From NCBI RefSeq assembly GCF_014287675.1, contig NZ_JACOPQ010000008.1, forward strand, positions 134,943-198,942: a stretch of 64,000 nt of DNA, in the 5' to 3' direction. The DNA is from Lawsonibacter faecis. GTDB taxonomy: Bacteria; Bacillota; Clostridia; Oscillospirales; Oscillospiraceae. This document shows positions 34,835 through 43,455 of this stretch, one piece after another. Numbering within the stretch: the stretch's first letter is position 1; each line of letters starts with the position of its first letter. Under the pieces are notes generated by a model. It saw only the letters and a program-made list of their open reading frames with translations, searched no databases and was not told the origin of the DNA. The translations under genes and the position numbers were made by a program.

Positions 34835-35025
34835 GTGTTCAGAGACAGCAGGTGGCTCTATGCCGTAAGTCCTGCCGAGAATGCAGTATAAACGTCTGTT
34901 TTGTGCTGTTTTGTGTCTTTGGATACGAAGCGGCACTTTTTCTTTATCCCAGCGCGCGGCCGCGCAGGCGGCCGCATGCGCGAACAATCGCGCACAGCGC
35001 AATTTTTACTGGAGGTGAATCCCAA
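34835..35025 (+). promoter_or_regulatory. Ribosomal protein L10 leader
   Basis: The leader contains AGAGACAGCAGGTGGC followed by the partner segment TCCTGCCGAGAATGCAG, the conserved core of the Firmicute L10 leader, which binds L10-(L12) and represses rplJL. It follows the promoter and precedes rplJ directly. Confidence 0.85.
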
Positions 35026-35571
35026 ATGCCTAACGCAAAGGTTCTGAGCGAGAAGCAGGCCATCGTGGCCGAGCTGACCGAGAAGATCAAGGGCGCCGCC
35101 AGCGGCGTTCTGGTGGACTACAAGGGCATCACTGTGGCGGAGGACACCGCTCTGCGCGCCGAGCTGCGCAAGAACGACGTGGACTATGCCGTGGTCAAGA
35201 ACACCCTGCTCCGCTTCGCCGCCAACAACTGCGGCATGGAGGCCCTGGATGAAACCCTGAACGGCACCACTTCCCTGGCTGTCAGCGCGGGCGATCCCAT
35301 TGCCCCCATGCGTGTCGTCAACAACTTCGCCAAGAAGTTCAACGGCGCCAAGTTCACCATCAAGGCCGGCTTTATGGACGGCAAGGTCCTCTCCCTTGAG
35401 GAGATCAGCGCCCTGGCTGAGCTGCCCTCCAAGGAGGCTCTGCTGGGCCAGGTCCTGGGCACCATGCTGGCCCCCATCACCAGCCTGGCCATCGTCCTGA
35501 AGGCCATCGCCGAGAAGCAGGGCGGCGACCTCGAGGAGGCCGTGGCTGCCGAGGCTCCCGCCGCCGAGTAA
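35026..35571 (+). CDS. rplJ: Ribosomal protein L10
   Basis: 181 residues. N-terminal rRNA-binding domain (VLSEKQAIVAELTEKIKGA, VDYKGITV, RLRELRK-type helix) and a C-terminal helix that carries L7/L12 dimers. SD GGAGGTG before ATG 35026. The frame is open upstream, but that part is the leader RNA. Confidence 0.98.
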   Translation: MPNAKVLSEKQAIVAELTEKIKGAASGVLVDYKGITVAEDTALRAELRKNDVDYAVVKNTLLRFAANNCGMEALDETLNGTTSLAVSAGDPIAPMRVVNNFAKKFNGAKFTIKAGFMDGKVLSLEEISALAELPSKEALLGQVLGTMLAPITSLAIVLKAIAEKQGGDLEEAVAAEAPAAE

Positions 35572-35626
35572 GCGGCCGCACAACCCCACTTATTTTAAAA
35601 CAACATTTATTAGGAGGTAACATATC

Positions 35627-35998
35627 ATGGCTTCTGAGAAGATTACTGCCCTCATCGAAGAGGTTAAGGGCCTGACCGTTCTGGAGCTCTCCGAGCTCGT
35701 CCACGCCCTGGAGGAGGAGTTCGGCGTCTCCGCCGCCGCCATGGCCGCTCCCGCCGCCGCCGCTGCCGCTCCCGCTGCTGAGGAGAAGACCGAGTTCGAC
35801 GTGGTCCTCGCCGAGATCGGCGCCGAGAAGATCAAGGTCATCAAGGTCGTCCGCGAGATCACCGGCCTGGGCCTGGGCGAGGCCAAGGCGCTCGTCGAGG
35901 CTGCCCCCAAGGCTGTCAAGGAAGGCGTCAGCAAGGACGAGGCCGAGGAGCTGAAGAAGAAGATCGAGGAAGTCGGCGCCAAGGTCGAGCTGAAGTAA
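35627..35998 (+). CDS. rplL: Ribosomal protein L7/L12
   Basis: 123 residues. Dimerising N-terminal domain, Ala-rich hinge (about 36-52) and the C-terminal factor-binding domain ([20 protein letters not shown]). SD AGGAGG. Confidence 0.98.
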   Translation: MASEKITALIEEVKGLTVLELSELVHALEEEFGVSAAAMAAPAAAAAAPAAEEKTEFDVVLAEIGAEKIKVIKVVREITGLGLGEAKALVEAAPKAVKEGVSKDEAEELKKKIEEVGAKVELK

Positions 35999-36018
35999 GA
36001 ACTTCTTTTAACCCATTG

Positions 36019-36056
36019 AAAATGTCCCCCCGTCGTAAGACGGGGGGACATTTTTT
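36019..36056 (+). terminator. Terminator of rplJL
   Basis: AAAATGTCCCCCCGTC and GACGGGGGGACATTTT with a GTAA loop and T tail. Confidence 0.93.
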
Positions 36057-36082
36057 GCTCGGCGGAACTTATACCCGCCGCC

Positions 36083-36700
36083 TTATGGCTTCTCCCCCCG
36101 CATGAGAAAGAGCGAGTAGGGCACGTCCTCGTCGGTCAGCCGCTTCACGCCTGTGAAAGCGGTGCGGACGCTCACTTCCCGGAGTCCGGCCCGCTCCAGC
36201 TCAGCGGCCATCCAGGCGCGGTCAAAGCCGTTGTAGCCGTCAAAGCCCTTGTCCTCCCTGTGGAAGCGCCCGTCCTCGGCGTCCAGATCGATGAGGAGGA
36301 ACGTCCCCCCCTTTTTGAGCAGGGGGGCAACAAGGGCAAGCTCCCCGGCAATATCCCGGATGTGGTGGAAGACCATGGAGCTGTAGATAAGGTCAAATTT
36401 CCCCCGGTACGCCTCCCCCTCCAGGTCCTTTACCTCAATTGGGCGCACATTTTTTATCCCCGCCCCCGCCAGCTTCTCCCCCAGCGCCTTCTGCATGGCA
36501 GCCGCGGTGTCCGCCGTACAGATCTCCATGAAGTACGGGCACAGGCCAAAGGTCAGCAGGCCCGTGCCGCTGCCTATTTCCAGCGCGGTCTTCCCCCGGG
36601 CGTCCCCGATCTCCCTCCGTATCTCCTCCACCAGGGCCGCAGCCCGCCTCGTCCGCTCGGGCGTGTCCCAGCCGGCCGCCTTCTCGTCGCTAAAGTACAT
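36083..36700 (-). CDS. Class I SAM-dependent methyltransferase
   Basis: 205 residues. SAM-binding motif TALEIGSGTGLLTFGL (about 40-55), then ICTADTAAAM, DLIYSSMVFHHI and LLIDLDAEDG. Substrate unknown (small molecule, UbiE-like type). The start overlaps the 3' end of the PAP2 gene by 11 bases, so both are probably in one unit. Confidence 0.88.
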   Translation of the reverse strand: MYFSDEKAAGWDTPERTRRAAALVEEIRREIGDARGKTALEIGSGTGLLTFGLCPYFMEICTADTAAAMQKALGEKLAGAGIKNVRPIEVKDLEGEAYRGKFDLIYSSMVFHHIRDIAGELALVAPLLKKGGTFLLIDLDAEDGRFHREDKGFDGYNGFDRAWMAAELERAGLREVSVRTAFTGVKRLTDEDVPYSLFLMRGEKP

Positions 36701-37256
36701 TGCGCTTCCCCCTGTTCTCTCTCAGCCGGAGCAGCCGCCCCAGCAGCTTCCATGCCAGCCACCCGCATATGAGCCCAATTGCCATCCCCACCAACACGTC
36801 AGAGGGGAAATGGACCCCCACATAGAGCCGGGAGAGTCCCATGAGCGCCGCCAAAATCACGGCGGTCACGCCCATCCACTTTTTCGGCAGGGCTCTTGCC
36901 CAGGCCGACGCCGCGGCAAAGGCCGCGCAGGTGTGGCCCGAGGGGAAGGAATTGGGATCGTTCTCCACCACAAGGTGGAAAAGCCCCTCCACCGTGAGCC
37001 AGGGCCGCGGGCGGGCCACCAGATGCTTGAGAACCACATTCGTGCACAGCGCCCCCAGTATCAGCGCCAGAATCCCCGCAGCTCCCGCCTTGCGGGTCTT
37101 TTTGAAGAAGAGCATCCCCAGGGAGAGCACAATCCACATCAGGCCCGCATCCCCCAGCTTGGTGTAGAAGCTCACGATGGGCGTGAGCAGATCGCTGCGG
37201 ACAAACTCCTGAATCCACAGGAGGGCGCCGCCGTCCAGTTGTATCAGCCAGTCCAT
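36690..37256 (-). CDS. PAP2-family membrane phosphatase
   Basis: 188 residues, about five membrane segments. Phosphatase motifs are complete: KHLVARPRP, PSGHT and SRLYVGVHFPSD. Such proteins dephosphorylate undecaprenyl pyrophosphate or phosphatidate-type lipids; the exact substrate is open. ATG 37256 was chosen because GGAGGCC lies just upstream; a TTG at 37274 is before that SD. Confidence 0.9.
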   Translation of the reverse strand: MDWLIQLDGGALLWIQEFVRSDLLTPIVSFYTKLGDAGLMWIVLSLGMLFFKKTRKAGAAGILALILGALCTNVVLKHLVARPRPWLTVEGLFHLVVENDPNSFPSGHTCAAFAAASAWARALPKKWMGVTAVILAALMGLSRLYVGVHFPSDVLVGMAIGLICGWLAWKLLGRLLRLRENRGKRNVL

Positions 37257-37377
37257 AGTGGCCTCCAAATTCAAATAGAGTAAGCAGGAGAAAACGCCGG
37301 ACAGGTCTTACATCCGGCAGAGGCCGCGGCTCCCCGGAGCCGCACAGCCCGATTCCCCATCCGTCTTCCTTTTTCGC

Positions 37378-37413
37378 CAAAAACCAGGGCGGGAGCTCGC
37401 GCTCCCGCCCTGG
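37378..37413 (-). terminator. Terminator of the DUF4330 gene
   Basis: CCAGGGCGGGAGC and GCTCCCGCCCTGG form a 13-bp stem, followed on the minus strand by TTTTT. It lies 11 bases after the stop. Confidence 0.88.
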
Positions 37414-37424
37414 TTCTATTTCTC

Positions 37425-37973
37425 TTAAGCTGCGGGAGCAGTCGTAACAGGCTCGCAGGTGAGGATGATGCCGTTGACCAGCTCGAAGGTCTTGGTCTTA
37501 ATGATATGGCTCTTGCCAATGCGGACCTCCTGAGTGCCCACCTTCTGGGTAATGGCGTTCTGGATCTCAGCCCGCATCTCAAAAATCACGTCCACATAGT
37601 TGCCCTCCTGGGCCATGACGATGGTGCCGTCGTCCATGGGAACGCCCTCCATGTGGGGCTGGGAGGTGACGGAGAGGACCTCGCTGCCCGCGAGCATGGC
37701 GCCGTCGGCCATGAGCTGGGTATGCTCGCCGCCCAGGGCCACCTCGGCCTCGATGGCGCTGTACACCTCCGGCGTGACCCGGTAGACAATGGCGGAGTAC
37801 TCAATCTGGCTGGTGGCGGCCTCCCCGGGCAGGCCCGACGACCTGTTGGTGAATTTCAGGAGCAAAAATACCGCCACGGCCACAATCAGCAGCAGCACAA
37901 CAATGTCGATAATGTTAATCTTACCGAAGAGCCGTCCCTTTTCGTCAAACACTTTTCCCTTTTTTTCGTTCAT
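37425..37973 (-). CDS. DUF4330 domain protein
   Basis: 182 residues. A short basic N-terminus (DEKGRLFGKINIID) leads to one membrane helix (about 22-40, VVLLLIVAVAVFLLLKF) and an extracellular beta-rich domain. The N-terminal part matches DUF4330; function unknown. Divergent from the glycosyltransferase-CsaB gene, as often seen for envelope genes. ATG 37973 is internal to a longer open frame (to 38060) and fits the family start. Confidence 0.8.
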   Translation of the reverse strand: MNEKKGKVFDEKGRLFGKINIIDIVVLLLIVAVAVFLLLKFTNRSSGLPGEAATSQIEYSAIVYRVTPEVYSAIEAEVALGGEHTQLMADGAMLAGSEVLSVTSQPHMEGVPMDDGTIVMAQEGNYVDVIFEMRAEIQNAITQKVGTQEVRIGKSHIIKTKTFELVNGIILTCEPVTTAPAA

Positions 37974-38012
37974 CCTGATGATACCTCCAAGGCAATTGTA
38001 GATGGAAGACTG

Positions 38013-38040
38013 TTGTAAACGGTCAGTTTTATGGTACAAT
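38013..38040 (+). promoter_or_regulatory. Promoter of the glycosyltransferase-CsaB gene
   Basis: TTGTAA and TACAAT with a 16-base spacer, 100 bases upstream of ATG 38140. Confidence 0.6.
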
Positions 38041-38139
38041 AAATAATTGGCAGCCGGCAATTAAGCCGCATATGACATCCAAGGTATTGTACCATACTTC
38101 CCCATTCATTAACAAGTCCTTTTTGGAGGCTATCGATAT

Positions 38140-40377
38140 ATGAAGGTCATTCACTTAATTTCCGGCGGCGACAGCGGCGGCGCCAAGACCCACGTACACA
38201 TGCTCCTGCAGAATCTGTGCCGCACGCCCGGCGTGGAGATCACCATGGTCTGCTTTATGGAGGGTCCCTTTTCCGAGGAGGCCCGGGCCCTGGGCATCCC
38301 CACTGTGATTTTTCCCGGCCGCAACATTCTGCGGACCTACTCCGCCCTGAAAAAGCTGATTCGGGAGGGCGGGTACGACATCATCCACTGCCACGGCGCC
38401 CGGGGCAACATGATGGGCGCCCTGCTCCGCCGGGCCACCGGCCTGCCGGTGGTGACCACCGTACACTCCGACTACCGTCTGGATTACATGGGCCGGCCCC
38501 TCTCCCGGGCGACCTACGGCACCATCAACACCCTGGCCCTGCGTCGGCTGGACTACCGCATCGGCGTGTCCGACGCGATGGTGGATCTGCTTATCTCCCG
38601 TGGCTTCGACCCGGACAGGCTCTTCCCCATCTATAACGGCATCGACTTTACCCCCCGCACCCCCTCCATGAGCCGGGGCGAGTACCTGGCGAGCGTGGGG
38701 GCCCACTGGCCGGACGACTGCGTCATCGCGGGCATCGCGGCCCGACTGAACCCCGTGAAGGACATTCCCACTCTGGTCCGCGGCTTCGCCCGCGCCCATG
38801 AGCGCTGCCCCAGGCTGCGCCTGCTTATCGCGGGGGACGGCGAGCAGATGAACGAGCTGAAAAACCTGGCGGCCTCCCTGGGCGTGAAGGAGGAGGTCTG
38901 CTTCGCGGGGTGGGTGTCCGATGTGGACAGCTTCTATCACGCGCTGGACATCAATACCCTCACCTCCCTCTCCGAGACCTTCCCCTACTCCCTCACCGAG
39001 GGGGCACGCGCCGGTCTGCCCACCGTGGCCAGCCGGGTGGGAGGCGTGCCCTACCTCATCGACCACGGCGTAAACGGCTTTCTCTTTGAGGCCCAGGACT
39101 ACGAGACCCTGGCCAGGCACCTGGCCGTCCTGGCGGAGGACGCCACCCTGCGCGCCCATATGGGCGCGCGGCTGTACCAGAAGGGCAAGAACGAGTACTC
39201 CCTGGAGAGCACCCTCCAGCGCCAGCTCGATATCTACGGCGTCATTCTCCGCCGGGCGGCCAGGCCAAAAACCCGCCGGAGCGGCGCCCTGGTCTGCGGG
39301 GCCTATGGCCGGGGCAACGCCGGAGACGACGCCATCCTGGAGGCCATTGTCACAGAGCTGCGGCAGATCGACCCGGATCTTCCCGTCTGGGTCCTGTCCC
39401 GAAAGCCCTCCGAGACCCGGCTCACCTACCGCGTCAACTCCATCTACACCTTCGGCTTTCCCAAATTTCTCTGGCGGATGAGCAGGACCCGCCTCTATAT
39501 CAACGGCGGCGGCTCCCTCATGCAGGACGTGACCAGCCACCGCTCCCTCTGGTTCTACCTCTTCACCATCTCTGCGGCCAAGATTCTGGGCAACAAGGTG
39601 CAGATGTACGGCTGCGGCATCGGACCCATCCACGACCAGTCCAACCGCGCCCGGGCGGCCCGGGTCCTCCAGAAGCGGGTGGACGCCATCACCCTGCGGG
39701 ACACCCACTCCAAGGAGGAGCTTGCGGATATGGGGGTCACCAACCCGGAAATCATCCTCTCCGCCGACCCCACCGTCATCCTCCCCGCCGCCGGGGAGGA
39801 GGTCATCGACGGCGTGCTGGAGAACGAGGGACTGGACCCGGACGGCAGATATATCGGCTTCACCCTCCGCCCCTGGCCCGGCTTTGAGGAGAAGGCCCAT
39901 ATCTTCGGCCAGGCGGCGGACTACGTCTGGGAGAAGTACGGCCTCACCCCCCTCTTCCTCCCCATCGAGCGCCGGCTGGACGTGGCCGCGGCGGAGAAGG
40001 CCGCCGCCCATATTCAAAAGGCCCCCTGCCACATTTTGAAAAACACCGGCAGCAGCGACCACACCATCGGCCTTTTCGCCCGGATGCAGGCGGTGGTCTC
40101 CATGCGCCTGCACGCACTGGTCTTCTCCGCCGGGCAGGGCGTGCCCCTGGTGGGCGTGGTCTACGACCCCAAGATCAGCTCCTTCCTCTCCTATATCGGC
40201 CAGGACCTCTATACGGAGCTGGAGAACCTGACCCTGGAGGGCCTCTGCGCCCATATCGACGCCGCCTGCGCCCGCATCGGCGACACCGCCTTCCTCTCCG
40301 TGGGCGTGGACCGTCTCCGCCAGGTGGAACGGCGCAATTCCGAGGCGGCGAAAAAACTGCTGGAATGTGAAAAATAG
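38140..40377 (+). CDS. Fusion of a GT4 glycosyltransferase and a CsaB-like polysaccharide pyruvyltransferase
   Basis: 745 residues. Residues 1-370 are a GT4 (GT-B fold) glycosyltransferase: SGGDSGGAKTHV, YNGIDFTPRTP, ARLNPVKDIPTLVRGFA, LSETFPYSLTEGARAGLP (the EX7E region). From about 385 begins a CsaB domain: GAYGRGNAGDDAILEAI, YINGGGSLMQDVTS, GCGIGPI, DPTVILPA and a C-terminal SMRLHALVFSAGQGVP. CsaB adds ketal-pyruvate to secondary wall polymers, which SLH-domain proteins bind. The two activities are usually separate genes; fused, one chain may add a sugar and pyruvylate it. SD TTTGGAGG before ATG 38140. Confidence 0.88.
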   Translation: MKVIHLISGGDSGGAKTHVHMLLQNLCRTPGVEITMVCFMEGPFSEEARALGIPTVIFPGRNILRTYSALKKLIREGGYDIIHCHGARGNMMGALLRRATGLPVVTTVHSDYRLDYMGRPLSRATYGTINTLALRRLDYRIGVSDAMVDLLISRGFDPDRLFPIYNGIDFTPRTPSMSRGEYLASVGAHWPDDCVIAGIAARLNPVKDIPTLVRGFARAHERCPRLRLLIAGDGEQMNELKNLAASLGVKEEVCFAGWVSDVDSFYHALDINTLTSLSETFPYSLTEGARAGLPTVASRVGGVPYLIDHGVNGFLFEAQDYETLARHLAVLAEDATLRAHMGARLYQKGKNEYSLESTLQRQLDIYGVILRRAARPKTRRSGALVCGAYGRGNAGDDAILEAIVTELRQIDPDLPVWVLSRKPSETRLTYRVNSIYTFGFPKFLWRMSRTRLYINGGGSLMQDVTSHRSLWFYLFTISAAKILGNKVQMYGCGIGPIHDQSNRARAARVLQKRVDAITLRDTHSKEELADMGVTNPEIILSADPTVILPAAGEEVIDGVLENEGLDPDGRYIGFTLRPWPGFEEKAHIFGQAADYVWEKYGLTPLFLPIERRLDVAAAEKAAAHIQKAPCHILKNTGSSDHTIGLFARMQAVVSMRLHALVFSAGQGVPLVGVVYDPKISSFLSYIGQDLYTELENLTLEGLCAHIDAACARIGDTAFLSVGVDRLRQVERRNSEAAKKLLECEK

Positions 40378-40492
40378 CCGGCGAGACCGAACGGCAGTCA
40401 TTGGTCCTGCACAGCTCATCCCTGCTGGAATACAAATTGCCCTCCCCCCGCCGATGTCGTTTTCATTTTCATCTCACCTGGAGGTCTCCGCG

Positions 40493-41581
40493 TTGAAACA
40501 GTATATTTGCCTCTCCTCCGAGCCGTGGGGGGCGGTGCCCACCCGCACCCAGCAGCTGATGACCCGGCTGCGGGGGGCGGAGGTGCTCTTTTTCGAGCCG
40601 CCCGCCTCGGGCAAAAGCAAGGACTACAAGAAGCCGGGCCGGAAGATGCGCCCCGGCCTGACGGTTTACACCCTGCCGAGCGTGCTGGAGGTGGACGAGA
40701 AGCACACCCGTCTCTTCGCCATGAGCCAGCGGCGCCTGGCGAGGTTCATCCTGGACAAGCTCTCCCGCCACCGCTTCCGTGAGAGCGTGCTCTGGACCAC
40801 CAGCCCCGGGCAGGTCCATCTGCTGGATCTGCTGCCCTGCAAGGGCGTCATCTACGACTGCGACCGGGCCTGGTCGGCCTTTCCCCTGGAGTGGGAGAGC
40901 GATCTGGCCCTCTCCGCAGACGTCATCTTCGCAGCCTCCCCCGGCCTCATCGACCGTCTCTCCCCCTGCAACGACAACCTTGCCCTCCTGCCGGGTGGCG
41001 TAAACTATCCCATGTTCAGCCGGGACGGCCTGCCCACCCCCCCGGAGCTGCGGGGCGTGCGGGCTCCCGTTCTGGGCTGGGCGGGCACCATCCACCGGGA
41101 CACCGACCTCACCCCCGCCCTCCAGGCAGTCCGGGACCTGCCGGACTGCGCCTTCGTCTTTGTCGGCGCCGTGGATGAAAAGAACCCCCTCTTCCCCCTT
41201 CTGCGGGAGTTCCCCAATGTGGCCTTCACGGGCTTCAAGCCCCTGGTCGACCTGCCCGACTATCTGGGCCGGTTCGACGTGTGCCTGGACTTCCTCCGGC
41301 GGCGGGACGTGGGCAGCGACATTATCCCCTGCCGGATTTATGAGTACCTCTCCACCGGCAAGCCCATCGTCTCCATGCTGTATGAGGACCAGGTGGAGGA
41401 GTTCCCCGACGTAATCTACGGCGCCCACACCCCCCAGGAGTACGCCCAGCTCTGCCAGCGGGCGCTTTCCGAGGCGGGCGACTGGGCGCGCCGCCGCCGC
41501 AGGGACTACGGCGAGGCCGCCGCCTGGAGCGGGCGCGCCGACGAGGTCTGCCGGATTCTGGGCAGCATCGGACTGTACTGA
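40493..41581 (+). CDS. Glycosyltransferase (GT4-like)
   Basis: 362 residues. Begins LKQYICLSSEPWGAVPTRTQQ and has the two-domain GT-B layout: VIYDCDRAWSAF and LSADVIFAASPGLIDRL in the N-domain, LGWAGTIHRDTDL, FVGAVDEKNPLFPLL and CRIYEYLSTGKPIVS in the C-domain. Resembles teichuronic-acid-type glycosyltransferases. The start is TTG 40493, with CTGGAGGTC upstream; the frame is open from 40367 but overlaps the previous gene. Likely acts with it in envelope polymer synthesis. Confidence 0.86.
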   Translation: MKQYICLSSEPWGAVPTRTQQLMTRLRGAEVLFFEPPASGKSKDYKKPGRKMRPGLTVYTLPSVLEVDEKHTRLFAMSQRRLARFILDKLSRHRFRESVLWTTSPGQVHLLDLLPCKGVIYDCDRAWSAFPLEWESDLALSADVIFAASPGLIDRLSPCNDNLALLPGGVNYPMFSRDGLPTPPELRGVRAPVLGWAGTIHRDTDLTPALQAVRDLPDCAFVFVGAVDEKNPLFPLLREFPNVAFTGFKPLVDLPDYLGRFDVCLDFLRRRDVGSDIIPCRIYEYLSTGKPIVSMLYEDQVEEFPDVIYGAHTPQEYAQLCQRALSEAGDWARRRRRDYGEAAAWSGRADEVCRILGSIGLY

Positions 41582-41715
41582 ACGGGCAGGCGGGATAGAA
41601 AAACGCGGAGCGGGTCGCTGCGGAAACAGGCGCTTATTTCTTTGGAGAGCAGCTTTCGACTCTGCGGGGTCAATCGGGCGCGCCGCCGGCCGCGTCGAAA
41701 ACACCCAATTGTTTT

Positions 41716-41729
41716 GGGACAATTGTCCC
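41716..41729. repeat. Palindrome GGGACAATTGTCCC
   Basis: A 14-bp perfect palindrome about 140 bases after the glycosyltransferase stop, followed by TTTCC. A related GGGACAA/TTGTCCC pair lies at 31022-31040. It may be a weak terminator or a protein-binding site upstream of the purE promoter. Confidence 0.45.
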
Positions 41730-41766
41730 TTTCCTTGTGAAAGCCTACGAAAATGGTTTGAATCCC

Positions 41767-41795
41767 TTGTAAAGCCGCAGAAAATGCGATATATT
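41767..41795 (+). promoter_or_regulatory. Promoter of the purine operon
   Basis: TTGTAA (41767-41772) and TATATT (41790-41795), 17-base spacer. Gives a leader of about 180 bases before purE. Confidence 0.65.
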
Positions 41796-41825
41796 GTATG
41801 CATTCTGGGACAAGGGGGATTCCTG

Positions 41826-41894
41826 ATGTTGTTTGCCTGCTGTGCACACACCGTCGTCGACAGGGGTCCCAATGCGTCCACTTCACCAGCGTGA
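41826..41894 (+). CDS. Possible 22-residue leader peptide of the purine operon
   Basis: ATG 41826 is 7 bases after AAGGGGG and the frame closes at TGA 41894, just before the terminator hairpin at 41901. The peptide has two adjacent cysteines (ACCAHT) and no run of one amino acid. Translation could affect the following hairpin, but it may be a chance ORF. Confidence 0.3.
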   Translation: MLFACCAHTVVDRGPNASTSPA

Positions 41895-41900
41895 CCAAGG

Positions 41901-41939
41901 TCAGGCCGTCCGTATGCCGGATGGCCTGATTTATTTTTT
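41901..41939 (+). terminator. Attenuator-like terminator in the purE leader
   Basis: TCAGGCCGTCCG and CGGATGGCCTGA form a 12-bp stem (one G-T pair) followed by TTTATTTTTT. It lies between the promoter and purE, 43 bases before the start codon. Confidence 0.75.
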
Positions 41940-41981
41940 CCTTGACAAAAATTTTGTTAGCTATCTGGGAGGAATCATCGC

Positions 41982-42470
41982 ATGAAAAAAGTTGCCGTCA
42001 TCATGGGGTCGGACTCTGACTGGCCCGTCGTCAAGGGCGCCTGTGAGCAGCTGGGGTCCTTCGGCATTCCCTACGAGGCCCACATTCTCAGCGCACACCG
42101 CACCCCGGACAAGGCCGCGGCCTTTGCCAAAAGCGCCCGTGCCGACGGCTTCGGCGTACTCATCTGCGCGGCGGGGATGGCCGCCCATCTGGCCGGCGCT
42201 TTTGCGGGCAACTCCACCCTGCCCGTCATCGGCATCCCCATGAAGGGCGGCGCTATGGACGGGCTGGACGCCCTCCTGGCCACCGTGCAGATGCCCAGCG
42301 GCATCCCTGTTGCCACCGTGGCCATCAACGGCGCGAAGAACGCCGCCTTCCTTGCGGCCCAAATTCTCTCCGTCTCCGACGATGCTCTGGCCGCCCGTCT
42401 GGATGAGCACCGCGTCAAAATGGCCGCACAGATTGCGGAAAAAGAGGCCAAGCTCCAGGCGGAGCTCTAA
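41982..42470 (+). CDS. purE: N5-carboxyaminoimidazole ribonucleotide mutase
   Basis: 162 residues. Class I PurE: VAVIMGSDSDWPV, ILSAHRTPDK, AAGMAAHLAGAFAGNSTLPVIGIP. Converts N5-CAIR to CAIR (class I) in purine synthesis. No purK is seen in this window. SD GGGAGGAA. First structural gene of the operon. Confidence 0.97.
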   Translation: MKKVAVIMGSDSDWPVVKGACEQLGSFGIPYEAHILSAHRTPDKAAAFAKSARADGFGVLICAAGMAAHLAGAFAGNSTLPVIGIPMKGGAMDGLDALLATVQMPSGIPVATVAINGAKNAAFLAAQILSVSDDALAARLDEHRVKMAAQIAEKEAKLQAEL

Positions 42471-42476
42471 AAATGC

Positions 42477-42660
42477 GGCGGGGCCTGGGCCTTGTCTGAG
42501 CAATGGCAATATGCCCGGCGGCGCGTAATAATTTCGTCCGGCAAGCAGTTTTTTCGCAGGAACCCTGACGGATTTGTTCTAAATACTGCGCCGTCCAGGC
42601 GGGAAAGGACCCGCCGAGTTGGGCGTGTCGGCGTTTTTCAAACAAGGCCCGGCCCCCGCC
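42477..42660. mobile_element. MITE-like inverted-repeat element between purE and purC
   Basis: The 184-base interval is bounded by arms GGCGGGGCCTGGGCCTTGTC (42477) and the complement of ACAAGGCCCGGCCCCCGCC (42660), matching over about 23 bases with small indels; weaker pairing continues inward for about 25 more bases. No ORF is seen. The right half closely resembles the 59-bp palindrome at 57607-57665. It could be a non-autonomous mobile repeat or a large RNA hairpin in the pur mRNA. Confidence 0.55.
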
Positions 42661-42693
42661 CTGAATTCTAATCTTATTTGGAGGTCATTCAAT

Positions 42694-43380
42694 ATGGAAA
42701 AGAAGCTTGTTTACACCGGTAAGACCAAGGACGTTTTCGCGCTGGAGAACGGCAATTACCTGCTCAAGTTCAAGGACGACTGCACCGGCAAGGACGGCGT
42801 ATTCGATCCCGGCGAGAACTCCGTGGGTCTGACCATCGACGGCGTGGGCGACGTGAACCTGCGCATGTCCGTCTACTTCTTCGAGAAGATCAACGCCGCC
42901 GGCATCAAGACCCACTATGTCAGCGCCGACCTTGCCGATACCACCATGGAGGTTCTTCCCGCCAAGGTCTTCGGCCAGGGCCTGGAGGTCATCTGCCGCA
43001 ACAAGGCCGTGGGCAGCTTCCGCCGCCGTTACGGCGAGTACATCGCCGAGGGCGCCGATCTCCCCTCCTATGTGGAGATGACCTTTAAGAACGACGAGAA
43101 GGGCGATCCCCTGGTCACCAAGGACGGACTGGTGGTTCTGGGCGTCATGACTGAGAAGCAGTATGACGACACCAAGGAGATGACCCAGAAGATCACCAAG
43201 ATCGTCTCCGACGAGCTGGCCGCCAAGGGACTGGTACTCTACGACATCAAGTTTGAATTCGGCTACGGCGCCGACGGCAGCGTCATGCTCATCGACGAGG
43301 TGGCCTCCGGCAATATGCGCGTCTACAAGGAAGGCCAGTACGTGGACCCCATGACCCTCTCCAAGCTGTTCTTCGCCTAA
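42694..43380 (+). CDS. purC: SAICAR synthetase
   Basis: 228 residues. Joins CAIR and aspartate using ATP. Starts [13 protein letters not shown], with [17 protein letters not shown] and a C-terminal [27 protein letters not shown] before ATG 42694. Confidence 0.96.
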   Translation: MEKKLVYTGKTKDVFALENGNYLLKFKDDCTGKDGVFDPGENSVGLTIDGVGDVNLRMSVYFFEKINAAGIKTHYVSADLADTTMEVLPAKVFGQGLEVICRNKAVGSFRRRYGEYIAEGADLPSYVEMTFKNDEKGDPLVTKDGLVVLGVMTEKQYDDTKEMTQKITKIVSDELAAKGLVLYDIKFEFGYGADGSVMLIDEVASGNMRVYKEGQYVDPMTLSKLFFA

Positions 43381-43455
43381 GGAGCGCCTTCTGCGGGTGC
43401 GGCTCCCCTCACCGGGGAGCCTTGCTAACAATCAAACGGTTAGGAGAAACAGAGC

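Noticed and set aside
38155..40419. 754-codon minus-strand open frame
   Set aside because: Antisense to the glycosyltransferase-CsaB fusion; no domain and unusual composition.
41803..41981. Guanine, ZTP or PRPP riboswitch before purE
   Set aside because: None of the conserved core motifs of these classes could be found in the leader.
41941..41981. Second purE promoter from TTGACA at about 41943
   Set aside because: A 17-base spacer leads to CTGGGA at the SD, not to a -10.
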